Position numbers and translations under genes: made by a program | Shown: piece after piece, positions 1-9,204 of the stretch | Numbering within the stretch: position 1 is the first letter of the stretch | Layout: every line of letters starts with the position of its first letter | The notes under the pieces: model-generated | The model's database searches: none | Seen by the model: only the letters and a program-made list of their open reading frames with translations | Told to the model about the DNA's origin: nothing | Source of the DNA: Bdellovibrio sp. SKB1291214 | GTDB lineage: Bacteria > Bdellovibrionota > Bdellovibrionia > Bdellovibrionales > Bdellovibrionaceae | Direction: 5' to 3' | DNA: 64,000 nucleotides | Assembly: GCF_002209355.2 (NCBI RefSeq) | Contig: NZ_CP106855.1 | Span: 868,001-932,000 of the forward strand

Positions 1-1
1 A

Positions 2-865
2 AACTTTCCTGGGCTGTCTGTTATCGCTCAAGACATGATGGTTGAAGACGTGCATTTTCGCTTGAGTAATTCTTCAGCGTTTGATCTTGGACATAAAGCA
101 CTTGCGGTAAACTTAAGCGACCTGGCAGCCATGGGCGCGCAACCTCATTTTGCGCAAGTTTCACTCGCACTCCCGAAAGAAATAACGGAAACATGGCTTG
201 ACGAATTCTATCAGGGTATGACAACCCTTGCTGACCGCTTCGGCCTTGAAATCGCAGGGGGAGATTTGTGCGCTTCACCTCGCGGAGTAATTATAGATGT
301 CAGTGTGCATGGCTCCTGTGAAAAGCCCCTCACTCGACATGGCACTCAAGCAGGAGACATTCTGCTGGCAAGTGGTCCTTTGGGATTATCTACGACAGGT
401 CTACGTGCTTTGCATGAAGATCGTAAAGGTGACTTTCCAGAAGCTACTGAAAAGCATCTGCGCCCGATGCCGCGTTTAGATCTGGTTGCTGAACTTCGCA
501 AGCATACCGAAAAAATTCATGCTCTGATGGATTGCAGTGATGGCTTGGTCAATGATGCTTTGATCTTGGCGAACAAGCCTTACGGCAACAGTCACTCGGC
601 TGCCAGCATAGGCATTCACTTTTTTCCGGATCAATTCCCATTGCATGATGAAACCATTCGCATGGCACATCTGAATAAAGCATTTGAATACGCTCTTTGG
701 GGTGGAGAAGATTATGAGCTTCTTATGAGTGTTTCTCCTGATGATCGGAAGCTTTTCCCACATTGGACTGAAGTGGGCCAATTCACGCAAAGCCTCGGAG
801 TCTTTTTAATTCATGGGGACGCAAAGGAAGAGATCGAATCCTTTAAGGGCTGGAAGCACTTTTAG
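2..865 (+). CDS. thiL: Thiamine-monophosphate kinase, 5' end outside window
   Basis: ThiL phosphorylates thiamine monophosphate to thiamine diphosphate with ATP in the cytoplasm, the last step of cofactor synthesis. The frame is open from the left edge; the first ATG (35) lies inside the conserved motif D-M-M-V-E-D-V-H-F, so the true start is upstream of the window. Further ThiL/PurM-family motifs are N-L-S-D-L-A-A-M-G (Mg/ATP site), G-G-D near residue 80 of the visible part, M-D-C-S-D-G-L and G-G-E-D-Y-E-L-L. The C-terminus is complete (stop at 863-865). Thiamine diphosphate is the cofactor of the E1 enzyme encoded at 31256-33444, but there is no operon link. Confidence 0.93.
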   Translation, partial: NFPGLSVIAQDMMVEDVHFRLSNSSAFDLGHKALAVNLSDLAAMGAQPHFAQVSLALPKEITETWLDEFYQGMTTLADRFGLEIAGGDLCASPRGVIIDVSVHGSCEKPLTRHGTQAGDILLASGPLGLSTTGLRALHEDRKGDFPEATEKHLRPMPRLDLVAELRKHTEKIHALMDCSDGLVNDALILANKPYGNSHSAASIGIHFFPDQFPLHDETIRMAHLNKAFEYALWGGEDYELLMSVSPDDRKLFPHWTEVGQFTQSLGVFLIHGDAKEEIESFKGWKHF

Positions 866-905
866 ATCGAAAACCCAAAATGATCATTTTGAGACATATA
901 TTCCT

Positions 906-946
906 GCCAGATTTCCCGCCTGCTTCGTTAAGGGGTCTGGCTTTTT
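906..946 (+). terminator. Possible weak terminator after thiL
   Basis: GCCAGA (906-911) pairs with TCTGGC (936-941), with a short CCC/GGG helix inside, and TTTTT follows directly. The 24-base loop makes it weak. A perfect 16-base palindrome (CAAAATGATCATTTTG, 876-891) lies just upstream. The hairpin sits between thiL and the PilZ gene, before the preferred PilZ start at 963. Confidence 0.35.
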
Positions 947-962
947 GTCCGAAAAGAGAGGC

Positions 963-1502
963 ATGACATCACTCGCACGCTATCACGGCCGATCTCCAAG
1001 ATTCATTCTTCAAACAGAGGATGAAAGTATCGTGCGTGTCGCCGGTCCCAAGCAAGTTCCTTGGGAAGAGGGCACTTCCATTAAAAATGTATCGCTGACG
1101 GGCCTTGCTTTTACAGCACCGGATGATCTGTGCCCGATTTTAGGTGAAGTTATTAAAATTCAATTCACACCTCCGGGTTCACGTCAGATGGCGTGCTACG
1201 GAATTGTGACTCGCCTAGATAGTATTGCGAATTCAAGCACCTTGGTTGGCGTGCATTTTTATAAAATGGAAATGACTCAAAGAATTGTCCTCGCACAAGG
1301 CTTAGCTCGTCGTTTTAAAGAAAACCAAGAGCGCGGGCAAATCGATGAAATGCTGAACAAACAGCCAGGCCCGATGAGTCTGGTGCACTTCCCTCAACTG
1401 ATGATGATGGGAGTGATCGCCGTCCTTTGGGGCGCGGTTATTTTTGGTGCGATGAAGTTTCAGTATGAAGATCTATTTTCTTTCTTTACGAAATACCTCT
1501 AA
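963..1502 (+). CDS. PilZ-domain membrane protein
   Basis: A 179-aa protein with a PilZ-like domain, the usual c-di-GMP receptor fold. It has the R-x(3)-R-like start (R-Y-H-G-R-S-P-R-F), then a beta-rich stretch with N-V-S-L-T-G-L-A-F, which corresponds to the D/N-x-S-x-x-G motif, and later L-V-G-V-H-F. A single hydrophobic segment near the C-terminus (about residues 143-163) suggests membrane anchoring with the domain in the cytoplasm. I chose ATG 963 because GAGAGG precedes it; the frame is open back to 813, but that part overlaps thiL and does not look like PilZ sequence. The first Arg pair is imperfect, so c-di-GMP binding is not certain. Confidence 0.75.
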   Translation: MTSLARYHGRSPRFILQTEDESIVRVAGPKQVPWEEGTSIKNVSLTGLAFTAPDDLCPILGEVIKIQFTPPGSRQMACYGIVTRLDSIANSSTLVGVHFYKMEMTQRIVLAQGLARRFKENQERGQIDEMLNKQPGPMSLVHFPQLMMMGVIAVLWGAVIFGAMKFQYEDLFSFFTKYL

Positions 1503-2401
1503 AAATTTTCGAACTTCTCTTTCAGTCTTTTCGCTGCAAAATCGATAAATTTCTTGGTCTTCATTGGGATTTCCTTTTGCTCCGGAGAAACTAAGCTGAT
1601 GGGGATTTCCTGACCTCGAAAGCCTCGATGTATCTGAACCAGTCTTCCCGCACGGATATGTTCTGCTGCGATAAATTCTGGAACCATCGCAATACCACGT
1701 CCATGAATCGCCATCTGCACAATCATGTTTGGGTTGTTGGCAGTCATGACGGGATCCACTTTGACAGTCATTTTTTTGCCATCACTGATACGCCACACCT
1801 CTAATTTATTCTGAGAATTCATAGTCAAAAATGGCAATGTGCTGATGTTTTCAAAATCATCCGCCTGGCGATAGCGCTCCATAAAACCGGGACTGGCAAT
1901 AATAATACTTTTCAGAGTGGCAACTCTCTTCACCCTTAAATTACTGTCTTTAAGAATACCGATACGAACAGCCACATCGACAGATTCTTTCACCAAATCC
2001 ACGTAAGCTTGACTCAATAATAATTCAAAGCGGACCCGAGGATGTTGCTTCGCAAAGTCGGCGAAAATGTCTGGAAGATTTAGAACCCCCATATCATCAG
2101 AGGCAGTCACCTTGAGCCATCCGGAAACATCTGCCACCTCCTCACTCAATTCGGCAGAGATGCTTTCAAGCCCCTCTACTAAACCGCGTGAGCGCTCATA
2201 ATAAGCTCTGCCCGCATCGGTTAACTGAAACTGTCTCGTTGTGCGATACACCAGCTGAATACCCAAATCTCTCTCTAACGCCGCCAACCGACGGCTAACG
2301 CGCGACTTAGGTTGATGCAGGACTTCGGCGGCTTTCGTGAAGCTTCCTGCTTGGACCAGTTTAACGAAGGTGCGGATTTGGTTCAGGTCTAATTGTTCCA
2401 T
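1499..2401 (-). CDS. LysR-family transcriptional regulator
   Basis: A 300-aa LysR-type regulator. The N-terminal winged helix-turn-helix is clear (L-N-Q-I-R-T-F-V-K-L-V, A-G-S-F-T-K-A-A, S-R-V-S-R-R-L-A-A-L-E), followed by a substrate-binding-like effector domain from about residue 90. The motif T-A-S-D-D-M-G resembles the AaeR/DsdC-like group. ATG 2401 gives M-E-Q-L-D-L-N, the usual LysR beginning; a start seven codons upstream is possible. It is divergent from yceI with 95 bases between, the classic arrangement for a LysR regulator controlling its neighbour, so yceI-ygiD are likely targets. Its 3' end overlaps the PilZ gene by 4 bases. Confidence 0.92.
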   Translation of the reverse strand: MEQLDLNQIRTFVKLVQAGSFTKAAEVLHQPKSRVSRRLAALERDLGIQLVYRTTRQFQLTDAGRAYYERSRGLVEGLESISAELSEEVADVSGWLKVTASDDMGVLNLPDIFADFAKQHPRVRFELLLSQAYVDLVKESVDVAVRIGILKDSNLRVKRVATLKSIIIASPGFMERYRQADDFENISTLPFLTMNSQNKLEVWRISDGKKMTVKVDPVMTANNPNMIVQMAIHGRGIAMVPEFIAAEHIRAGRLVQIHRGFRGQEIPISLVSPEQKEIPMKTKKFIDFAAKRLKEKFENF

Positions 2402-2413
2402 ATGTGCAACAGT

Positions 2414-2426
2414 ATATCGCAAATAT
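2414..2426. promoter_or_regulatory. Candidate LysR-type operator between lysR-type gene and yceI
   Basis: ATAT-CGCAA-ATAT is an interrupted dyad 13 bases upstream of the regulator start, in the divergent region. LysR regulators bind T-N11-A dyads in such places. The site is short and AT-rich, so it could be chance. Confidence 0.25.
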
Positions 2427-2496
2427 GTCTACTCCCGCAACACTCCTTTTAGGTCGATACTGATCAAGTCCGATTAACAATAAAGGAGAGAAAACC

Positions 2497-3090
2497 ATGA
2501 AACTTATTACCGCAACAATTATTACGTTACTTAGCACGGCAGCTTTTGCCAAAACCATCCCTGCCGGGACTTACACCGTGGATGCAGCTCACTCTAAAAT
2601 TGGCTTTGAAGTTCCTCACTTAGTGATCGCAACTGTTGAAGGTCGTTTTACAAAATTTGACGGCTCTATCACGATCGATCCAAAATTGGAGAAGTCCAAA
2701 GCAAATTTGAATATTGACGTGAGCTCCGTTGACACCGACAACGCCGACCGTGATGGCCACTTAAAGAGCCCCGACTTTTTTGACGCTGCGAAAAATCCTA
2801 AAATGTCTTTCGTAGTTAAAAAAGTCGTTGGTACGGCTGACGATTTAAAACTGGTGGGTGATTTGACTTTGAAAGGCAAAACTAAAGAAGTCACACTTGC
2901 TACGAAATACCTGGGTGACGTGAACGATGCTTACGGCAATCATAAAATTGCTTTTACGGCCACTGGTAAAATCAACCGCCAAGATTTTGGTTTAAGCTGG
3001 AGCAAAGCTGTTGAAGCAGGTCCGGTTGTAGGTGACGAAGTGACTCTAACAATCCGTATCGAAGCCAACCAGCCTATTGCCAAAAAATAA
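2497..3090 (+). CDS. yceI: YceI-family periplasmic protein
   Basis: A 197-aa secreted protein with a Sec signal peptide (M-K-L-I-T-A-T-I-I-T-L-L-S-T-A-A-F-A, cleavage after residue 18). The mature part is the YceI lipocalin-like barrel that binds polyprenoid lipids: Y-T-V-D-A-A-H-S-K-I-G-F, then D-x(2)-N-A-D-R-D-G-H-L-K-S-P-D-F-F-D, then G-D-L-T-L-K-G-K-T-K. AAAGGAG lies 8 bases before ATG 2497. It is followed after 11 bases by ygiD, suggesting co-transcription, and is divergent from the LysR gene, its likely regulator. Confidence 0.94.
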   Translation: MKLITATIITLLSTAAFAKTIPAGTYTVDAAHSKIGFEVPHLVIATVEGRFTKFDGSITIDPKLEKSKANLNIDVSSVDTDNADRDGHLKSPDFFDAAKNPKMSFVVKKVVGTADDLKLVGDLTLKGKTKEVTLATKYLGDVNDAYGNHKIAFTATGKINRQDFGLSWSKAVEAGPVVGDEVTLTIRIEANQPIAKK

Positions 3091-3101
3091 GGAAGGTTTT
3101 T

Positions 3102-3872
3102 ATGAAACGCATGCCTGTGATTTTTGCTGCCCACGGTTCCCCGATGAATGCTTTAGCGAAGACTCCGTTCACGGAAGCGCTGACTGCACTGGGTAACAGC
3201 GTGCCGCACCCACAGGCTATTCTTGTGGTGTCGGCCCACTGGGAAACAGAAGGAACGAAAGTTCTGTATAATGCGACTCCGCCGACGATCCATGATTTTT
3301 ATGGATTTCCGAAAGCCCTGTTTGATGTTCAATATCCTGCGCAAGGCCCTTTGAACCTTGCGCAGATCACGCAGAAATTAATTCCTGGTTCCAAGCTTAG
3401 TGAAAAATGGGGCTTGGATCATGGAACTTGGTCGGTGTTGGTTCACATGTTTCCGAACGCGGATATTCCTGTGTACCAACTGAGTCTTGATGTGCATGCT
3501 CCTCCCGAAAAGCACATCGAGATGGGCCGACAGCTGCGCTCCCTGCGCGAGCAAGGTGTTTTGATCGTCGGCAGCGGTAACATTGTTCATAACTTGCGTC
3601 AGATCCAATGGCGTGACGTCAACGCCAAATATGATTGGGCGGTGGAGTTCGATGCGGGAATCAAAAAAGCATTGGATGTAAGAGACGAAAAAACGTTGGC
3701 TCAGTACATGGAAAAATTCGGATCCGCTGCGGAACTATCCGTTCCCTCCCCCGAACACTACTGGCCACTTTTATACGCCTTTGGCGCCTCAGACGAACAG
3801 GATAAACTATCCTACCCGTTTGAGGGTTTCGAAATGGGATCTCTTTCTATGCGCACCGTAATGTGGAGCTAA
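3102..3872 (+). CDS. ygiD: YgiD-type extradiol ring-cleavage dioxygenase (LigB fold)
   Basis: A 256-aa cytoplasmic class III extradiol dioxygenase. H-G-S-P-M-N-A, S-A-H-W-E-T and D-H-G-T-W-S-V-L are the metal-binding and catalytic motifs of the YgiD/4,5-DOPA dioxygenase group, and G-S-G-N-I-V-H-N-L-R is also typical. Family members cleave catechols such as DOPA, but the physiological substrate is unknown here. It starts 11 bases after yceI behind AAGGAAGG. Length matches the family (about 260 aa). Confidence 0.92.
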   Translation: MKRMPVIFAAHGSPMNALAKTPFTEALTALGNSVPHPQAILVVSAHWETEGTKVLYNATPPTIHDFYGFPKALFDVQYPAQGPLNLAQITQKLIPGSKLSEKWGLDHGTWSVLVHMFPNADIPVYQLSLDVHAPPEKHIEMGRQLRSLREQGVLIVGSGNIVHNLRQIQWRDVNAKYDWAVEFDAGIKKALDVRDEKTLAQYMEKFGSAAELSVPSPEHYWPLLYAFGASDEQDKLSYPFEGFEMGSLSMRTVMWS

Positions 3873-3904
3873 GGTAACAGTTCCGTTTTTTAGGTTCTAA
3901 AAAT

Positions 3905-3942
3905 AAAGGCACAGATATTAATCTCTGTGCCTTTTCTTTTTT
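3905..3942. terminator. Bidirectional terminator between ygiD and the GFA gene
   Basis: AAAGGCACAGA (3905-3915) pairs perfectly with TCTGTGCCTTT (3924-3934) around an 8-base loop, with TTCTTTTTT after it and A-rich sequence before it. It serves both convergent genes. Confidence 0.85.
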
Positions 3943-3944
3943 GT

Positions 3945-4322
3945 TTATTTGCGATCAGCCGGATGATTTAAACCGTCGGAGACAGGGACATCACCCAACT
4001 CAAACGGATCAACACCTTCAAGGCAGCCAACATTAAATCTAATTTGATGAGGGTTCGTGCGACTTACGTTGTGCGTATGAATCCCACACACTGAACAAAA
4101 ATAGTGTTTCGCAGTTCTAGTATTAAATTCATAGAGCGAAAGTCTGTCTGCCCCTTGTAAGACCTTGAACTTCTCTCGAGGAACCATCGCTACGATAGTT
4201 CCTCGACGTCGACAAAAAGAGCAATTACAGCGCTTCGGATCTTCAATCCCGTTGGTTAATTCGACTTCAAATTTGACAGAATGGCAGTGGCAGCTTGCTG
4301 GATGGTTTACAGCTATTTTCAT
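3945..4322 (-). CDS. GFA (CENP-V-like) zinc-binding protein
   Basis: A 125-aa protein of the glutathione-dependent formaldehyde-activating (GFA/CENP-V) family. Seven cysteines follow the family pattern: C11-x-C13, C32-x-C34-x2-C37 (R-C-N-C-S-F-C-R-R-R-G) and C76-x2-C79 in Y-F-C-S-V-C-G-I. These bind two zincs in the fold. Length matches single-domain members. Real substrates of most members are unknown, so no reaction is claimed. It is convergent with ygiD and divergent from the DUF1993 gene. Confidence 0.88.
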   Translation of the reverse strand: MKIAVNHPASCHCHSVKFEVELTNGIEDPKRCNCSFCRRRGTIVAMVPREKFKVLQGADRLSLYEFNTRTAKHYFCSVCGIHTHNVSRTNPHQIRFNVGCLEGVDPFELGDVPVSDGLNHPADRK

Positions 4323-4354
4323 AATACAACCTTAACAATAGTTTTGGCTGATGG

Positions 4355-4364
4355 TCACATGTGA
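4355..4364. promoter_or_regulatory. Perfect 10-base palindrome in divergent region
   Basis: TCACATGTGA lies 33 bases upstream of the GFA start, in the 150-base region divergent to the DUF1993 gene. It could be a regulator half-site pair, but a palindrome of this length can arise by chance. Confidence 0.2.
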
Positions 4365-4472
4365 TTAACAACGCACGCTGCTAGCGAAGTGAACGCAAAG
4401 ATGCGTCACGACTCACGGTTGTCATGGAGGAAAAGCTTGGATTAAATGTGGAGCTATCAGGAGACATAAACA

Positions 4473-4979
4473 ATGCTTTACGAAATCACAGTTCCTTATT
4501 TTATTAAAATGCTTCACAACCTAGAACACATCTTGGATAAGGGCGCGAAATTCGCGGAGACGAAAAAGATCGATATGGAAGTTCTTTTGAACTCTCGTTT
4601 GGCTCCTGATCAATTTCCTTTGGGTCGTCAGATTCAAATTGCTTGTGATACTGCGAAGCTTGCGGCGTTCCGTTTAACGGAAAAAACAGCGCCGACTCAC
4701 GCTGACACTGAAAAAACTTACGCTGAATTCCAAGAGCGCATCAAAGACACCGTAAAATACTTGGAGTCTTTGTCTGCCGCTGATTTTAAAGGCTCTGAAA
4801 CAAAACACATCACGACTCCTCGTTGGAATGGCGAATGGATGACGGGTGCCGAGTTTATCTCTCACCACGCCTTACCCAATCTTTATTTCCACGTAACGAC
4901 GGCTTATTCAATTCTTCGCCATAATGGTGTTGAAGTCGGTAAGAAAGATTACTTGGGCGCGATGCCACTAAAAAAATAA
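4473..4979 (+). CDS. DUF1993 family protein
   Basis: A 168-aa cytoplasmic helical protein. The whole length fits DUF1993: M-L-Y-E-I-T-V-P-Y-F-I-K-M-L at the start, F-P-L-G-R-Q-I-Q-I-A-C-D-T-A-K in the middle, and W-N-G-E-W-M-T-G-A-E-F-I-S-H-H-A-L-P-N-L-Y-F-H near the C-terminus. The fold is related to DinB-like four-helix bundles; the histidines could bind metal. The biochemical role is unknown. AGGAGA precedes the ATG by 8 bases, and a strong terminator follows at 4996. Confidence 0.85.
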   Translation: MLYEITVPYFIKMLHNLEHILDKGAKFAETKKIDMEVLLNSRLAPDQFPLGRQIQIACDTAKLAAFRLTEKTAPTHADTEKTYAEFQERIKDTVKYLESLSAADFKGSETKHITTPRWNGEWMTGAEFISHHALPNLYFHVTTAYSILRHNGVEVGKKDYLGAMPLKK

Positions 4980-4995
4980 TTTCAATGCTAGAAAC

Positions 4996-5027
4996 AAAAA
5001 ACCCGGTTTCACCACCGGGTTTTTTTA
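4996..5027. terminator. Bidirectional terminator
   Basis: ACCCGG (5001-5006) and CCGGGT (5015-5020) form a stem with an 8-base loop, flanked by AAAAA on the left and TTTTTTT on the right. It ends the DUF1993 gene and, read on the minus strand, the RND pump gene. Confidence 0.85.
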
Positions 5028-5049
5028 GGACTGTCCATTTTTAAGGCTA

Positions 5050-8000
5050 TTAGTGAGCTCCGCCATCGCCAACTGCTGCGAAAGCCTGTTTTGTTTTTTC
5101 ACGGACTTCGTCGCGTTTTCTGAATCTGTCTGAAACAGAGTAAGCTGCTGGCACCACGAACAATGTCAGGACGGTAGAAACCAAGACCCCACCAATCAAA
5201 CACAAAGCCATCGGTCTCATCGTTTCAGAACCCGCTCCTGTTGCCATCGCAGATGGGACTGCGGCGGCGATCGTTGCGATAGAGGTCATTAGGATCGGAC
5301 GCAGACGAATCGGACACGCTTCAATCAATGCCGCGTCGGCAGTACCTGCACCTCGGTCGCGCACGGTATTGGTAAACTCAATGAGCAAGATCGAGTTCTT
5401 TTTCACGATCCCCATCAACAACAAGAACCCAATGGCCGAATACATGTTCAAGGATTGACCCGTGAACAACAAGGCAAAGAATGCCCCCGAGAAACTCAGT
5501 GGCAAGGCCAATAAGATCGTCGCAGGATCGATGAACGAGTTAAACTGGGAAGCCAAGATCATATAGGCAATCACGATACCCAAGATAAACGCCACAAAGA
5601 AGCTTTGGATGGATTCTTTAAACGTTTTCGAAGAACCCTGTTGCTCGATCATGTAACCCGGCTCTAAAACTTTTTTGCCGATTTTCAAAATCTCCTCCAT
5701 AGCGGCTTGCTGAGAAGCTCCGGCTTTTAAATTGGCCGTGATCGTGATCGCGCGTTGACGATTCATACGCGAAATACTTTGTAATGCTTTCGTCGTTTCT
5801 TGTTTTGTCACGCGATCAATTGGAATCAAATTCGAGCGATTATTTCCGATCATCAACTTCTTGATCTCGACCATTGCATCTTCTTTATTGTCCAATTTCA
5901 CTTTGATATCGTAACGGTGACCACCCTCGGGATACTCCCCGGCTTTCACACCACCAATCAATGCATTCACAGTCGTACCCACAGAGGCGATGCTAACACC
6001 GTGCTGGGCGGCAGCCACACGATCAGGTTTTACTTGGATTTCTGGCATACCAAGCAGGTAATTCGTATCGATATCGACCATCAAGCCCGTTTTTGCCATT
6101 TCGTCCATGATTGTTTGGGAGAAGCCTGCAAGTTTTTCCCAATCAGAGCCCATCACCGTAAATTCAATCGGATACCCACGACCGCTGGAAAAACCACGTT
6201 GTGACATATCCATCAACACCGGACGCACATCTTGGATCTTTGCAAACGCTTCACGAGTGATTTGCATAAAATCTGTTTGAGTCATGCGCTTACCAGTTTT
6301 GGGATCGACTGGACGCTCTTTAAATTCCTTCATCGTAATAAACATCATTGCCGTATTCGCGTCGGAGATACCACCGCCGAAACCACCGATACTTGCAAAG
6401 ACTTGTTTCACTTCTGGGCGAGAGCGCAACCACTCCTCTGCTTGTTTCACTTGGCCATCCGTGTAAGCCAAAGAGCTTCCGACTGGTAAGATCAGGCGCG
6501 CTAGGAAAATACTTTGATCCTGCGCGGGAGACATTTCTTTCACCAAGAATTTTACGGAGATAAATGACAAAGCAACAAACGTCAAAGAACCCAAGATAAC
6601 AGTCCAACGCCACTGCAGAGTTTTGCGCAACCAACGCTCATAACCGTGTTTTAAGCTCTCCATAAAGGCTTCAAACGCCTTACCAATTTTAGTTGTGCGC
6701 TCACCGTGGTGAACGAATCCCGCACAACGCATGGGAGTGATCGTTAAAGATTCCACTAAGGACAAGAACACAGCGATGGAGATGGTAACTCCGAATTGCA
6801 TTAAGAACTTACCAATGATGCCCTTCATGAAAGCAACAGGAAGGAAGATCGCAATAACTGCGGCCGTGGCTGCCATGGCGGCAAAGGAGATCTCGCGAGA
6901 GCCCAGGATCGCAGACTCGATCTGACCGTGCCCCTCCTCATTGTACCTGAAAATATTCTCCAGAACCATGATGGCATCGTCAACGACGATACCGATCGCA
7001 AGTGTTAAACCAAGTAACGTGAATGTGTTAAGCGTGTACCCCAAGAAGTACAAACCGATGAAAGCACCAAGTAATGAAGTCGGAATCGAAAGCAAAACGT
7101 TAAACGTCGCAGACCAGGATCCTAAGAAAGCCCAACAAACCAAAGATGTCAGGACGACCGCCAAGATCAAGTGATGGGTCAACTCGCCCACAGATTTTTC
7201 GATGAACTGCGTGCTATCAAAGTTCACATGAACTTTCATGCCCTCAGGAAGTTGAGATTGAATTTCTTCAGCTTTCGCTTTTACCGCTTTGGCAACGGCA
7301 ACTGCATTAGTCCCACGCTGCTTACGGATACCTAAACCTAACGCTGGCTCGCCATTGAATCTGGAAATACGAGTGATATTGTCCAGGCCCATGCTAACAC
7401 TTGCGACTTGACCAATTTTAACCATGTTCGTTGGGTCCTGAGTCAAAGAACCCGCGCGACGGCTGATCACGATATTATTAAACTCTTCGATGGTTTTAGC
7501 TTCACCCATCGTACGAACGTTGAAATTACTTTTCTTGGTTTCAATGTAACCGCCAGGAACTTCGGAGTGTTCTGACTTGATGGCATCAATCACGTCATTA
7601 ACAGAGATATTGTAACTAGGAAGTTTTTTGGTATTTACGAATACACGCAGGACAGGATCAGTATAACCACCCAAGAAAATATCACCGACACCATCAACCG
7701 TCGTGAAACGATCTTTCAAATAGTCGCGGGCGTATTTCATCAAGAATTCAAGATCACCTTTGTCATAAGTAAGTGCCAACCACAAGATCGGTTGGTCATC
7801 AGGATTAGTTTTTGAGATTGTCGGCGCGTCCACGTTATCTGGCAGGAGTCGCTGGGCCCCTGAAACTTTTGCCTGAACATCTTGCAAAGCGAGATCAATG
7901 TTACGGTCCAAACTAAATTCAACGGTAATTGTTGCAGAACCCGTTTTTGAACTCGAAGTGATACTTTGCACCCCTTCAACGCCCATCAATGCGCTTTCAA

Positions 8001-8199
8001 TGACATCAACGACTTGCGTCTCCATAACTTCTGGCGCGGCGCGATCCAAAGTCACGCTCACAGAAACCGTCGGGAAATCCACGTCAGGTAATTGGCTTAA
8101 ACCCATTCTTGAAAATGAAATCAAACCGAAAATCATCAGTCCAAACATCAACATCCACGCAAATACTGGATTCTTGATGGAAATATCCGAAATACGCAT
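5050..8199 (-). CDS. RND efflux transporter, HAE1 type (AcrB-like)
   Basis: A 1049-aa inner-membrane proton-driven exporter. It has the N-terminal R-I-S-D-I-S-I-K-N-P-V-F-A-W-M-L helix, two large periplasmic loops, twelve expected TM segments, and the TM4 motif G-I-V-V-D-D-A-I-M-V-L-E-N-I whose paired Asp (about residues 406-407) carry protons in AcrB. Length matches the family. I chose ATG 8199 because AAGGAGAAGG precedes it; the frame continues 46 codons upstream without homology. It would pump drugs or lipophiles through a TolC-type channel. A TolC-like gene is divergent at 9198, but no periplasmic adaptor gene is adjacent, although RND pumps need one. Confidence 0.95.
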   Translation of the reverse strand: MRISDISIKNPVFAWMLMFGLMIFGLISFSRMGLSQLPDVDFPTVSVSVTLDRAAPEVMETQVVDVIESALMGVEGVQSITSSSKTGSATITVEFSLDRNIDLALQDVQAKVSGAQRLLPDNVDAPTISKTNPDDQPILWLALTYDKGDLEFLMKYARDYLKDRFTTVDGVGDIFLGGYTDPVLRVFVNTKKLPSYNISVNDVIDAIKSEHSEVPGGYIETKKSNFNVRTMGEAKTIEEFNNIVISRRAGSLTQDPTNMVKIGQVASVSMGLDNITRISRFNGEPALGLGIRKQRGTNAVAVAKAVKAKAEEIQSQLPEGMKVHVNFDSTQFIEKSVGELTHHLILAVVLTSLVCWAFLGSWSATFNVLLSIPTSLLGAFIGLYFLGYTLNTFTLLGLTLAIGIVVDDAIMVLENIFRYNEEGHGQIESAILGSREISFAAMAATAAVIAIFLPVAFMKGIIGKFLMQFGVTISIAVFLSLVESLTITPMRCAGFVHHGERTTKIGKAFEAFMESLKHGYERWLRKTLQWRWTVILGSLTFVALSFISVKFLVKEMSPAQDQSIFLARLILPVGSSLAYTDGQVKQAEEWLRSRPEVKQVFASIGGFGGGISDANTAMMFITMKEFKERPVDPKTGKRMTQTDFMQITREAFAKIQDVRPVLMDMSQRGFSSGRGYPIEFTVMGSDWEKLAGFSQTIMDEMAKTGLMVDIDTNYLLGMPEIQVKPDRVAAAQHGVSIASVGTTVNALIGGVKAGEYPEGGHRYDIKVKLDNKEDAMVEIKKLMIGNNRSNLIPIDRVTKQETTKALQSISRMNRQRAITITANLKAGASQQAAMEEILKIGKKVLEPGYMIEQQGSSKTFKESIQSFFVAFILGIVIAYMILASQFNSFIDPATILLALPLSFSGAFFALLFTGQSLNMYSAIGFLLLMGIVKKNSILLIEFTNTVRDRGAGTADAALIEACPIRLRPILMTSIATIAAAVPSAMATGAGSETMRPMALCLIGGVLVSTVLTLFVVPAAYSVSDRFRKRDEVREKTKQAFAAVGDGGAH

Positions 8200-8409
8200 T
8201 CCTTCTCCTTGGAACAAAAGTCCCTTAAGTGTAGCCCAGCATGCTCCAGACTGCCATGAACAAACTTCAGCACGCGCCCCAGCCAAGACTTTGATTTTAC
8301 TGACCTCATTAAGGAATCCTAAGCAATACTTAGGCACCTAAACAGTGATTGACATGGTTGGTCTGAACGACTATTCATGACCGCACTTCAAGCCACTACG
8401 GAGGCTCTT

Positions 8410-9204
8410 ATGATTACGACTCGTTTCGCGAGTTCTCTATGCGTATCTCTTGTTCTTGCATCAGCTACCGGCTGGGCGAAAACGTCTTCTTCTAAAACCA
8501 AGCTTGCAGAAGCACCAGCTCCTCAATCTGTGCGTGAAGCTGCTTTGGCCGAGACAAAAGCCTCGGGCGTCGCTTCAAAATCTGCAACTGATGCCACGAC
8601 AACAGGAATGTTGGTGTTAAAAGATCCAAAACCGGAAATCATGGGTCGCTCTTGGCAGTACTTTGCGGGCTTCACGGCTCAGCAATTTCAACCAAAGGGA
8701 ACTGTGACAACAGACACGGCAGGAACTTTTGATTTGTCTAAAAACGATCAAACATTCATGCCCGGGCTCACAATCGGTGTGATGACTCCGGAGTGGAATG
8801 CCGCGAGCGTATTAATCAGCGGTGGTCTGCGCGTTGATGGTTCAATCGCGACACAAAACACATCGGTCACTCTTTCAGGTGGAACTGTTGTTGATGACGC
8901 TCGTTTGAATACGACTATGTTCTCCGGCGGTCCGACTTTAAGCCTTCGCCATGCGAAGCTTTCTTGGTTGGGGCTAACGTTTTCTCCACAATGGGGGAAT
9001 TTGAACTACACTCAATCTTCATCGAACGATTTTGCGCACTTTTCCAAACAAGCTTCTTACACGGCGATGAACTATGGGTTAGACTTCCGTTTAACAAAAA
9101 AATGGTCCGTTTTCACTGAGTGGTCACAAAGAGAACTTAGTGGCCAACAAGAAATCGCATTAGAAAAAGACAGCTTTGAATTGGGGACGAAAGTATCATG
9201 GTAA
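8410..9204 (+). CDS. Predicted outer-membrane beta-barrel protein
   Basis: A 264-aa protein with a signal peptide (about residues 1-23, ending S-A-T-G-W-A), an Ala/Lys/Thr-rich linker, then alternating beta strands such as W-S-V-F-T-E-W-S-Q-R. It ends in a strand with terminal Trp (L-G-T-K-V-S-W), the usual outer-membrane barrel signal. GGAGG precedes ATG 8410; an upstream ATG at 8377 in the same frame has no ribosome site. It overlaps the TolC-family gene by 7 bases, so the two are coupled. No specific family recognised. Confidence 0.75.
   Translation: MITTRFASSLCVSLVLASATGWAKTSSSKTKLAEAPAPQSVREAALAETKASGVASKSATDATTTGMLVLKDPKPEIMGRSWQYFAGFTAQQFQPKGTVTTDTAGTFDLSKNDQTFMPGLTIGVMTPEWNAASVLISGGLRVDGSIATQNTSVTLSGGTVVDDARLNTTMFSGGPTLSLRHAKLSWLGLTFSPQWGNLNYTQSSSNDFAHFSKQASYTAMNYGLDFRLTKKWSVFTEWSQRELSGQQEIALEKDSFELGTKVSW

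Noticed and set aside
5800-7174. Several plus-strand frames of 60-134 aa within the RND gene
   Set aside because: Antisense to a strongly conserved pump gene, no ribosome sites, no recognisable motifs.
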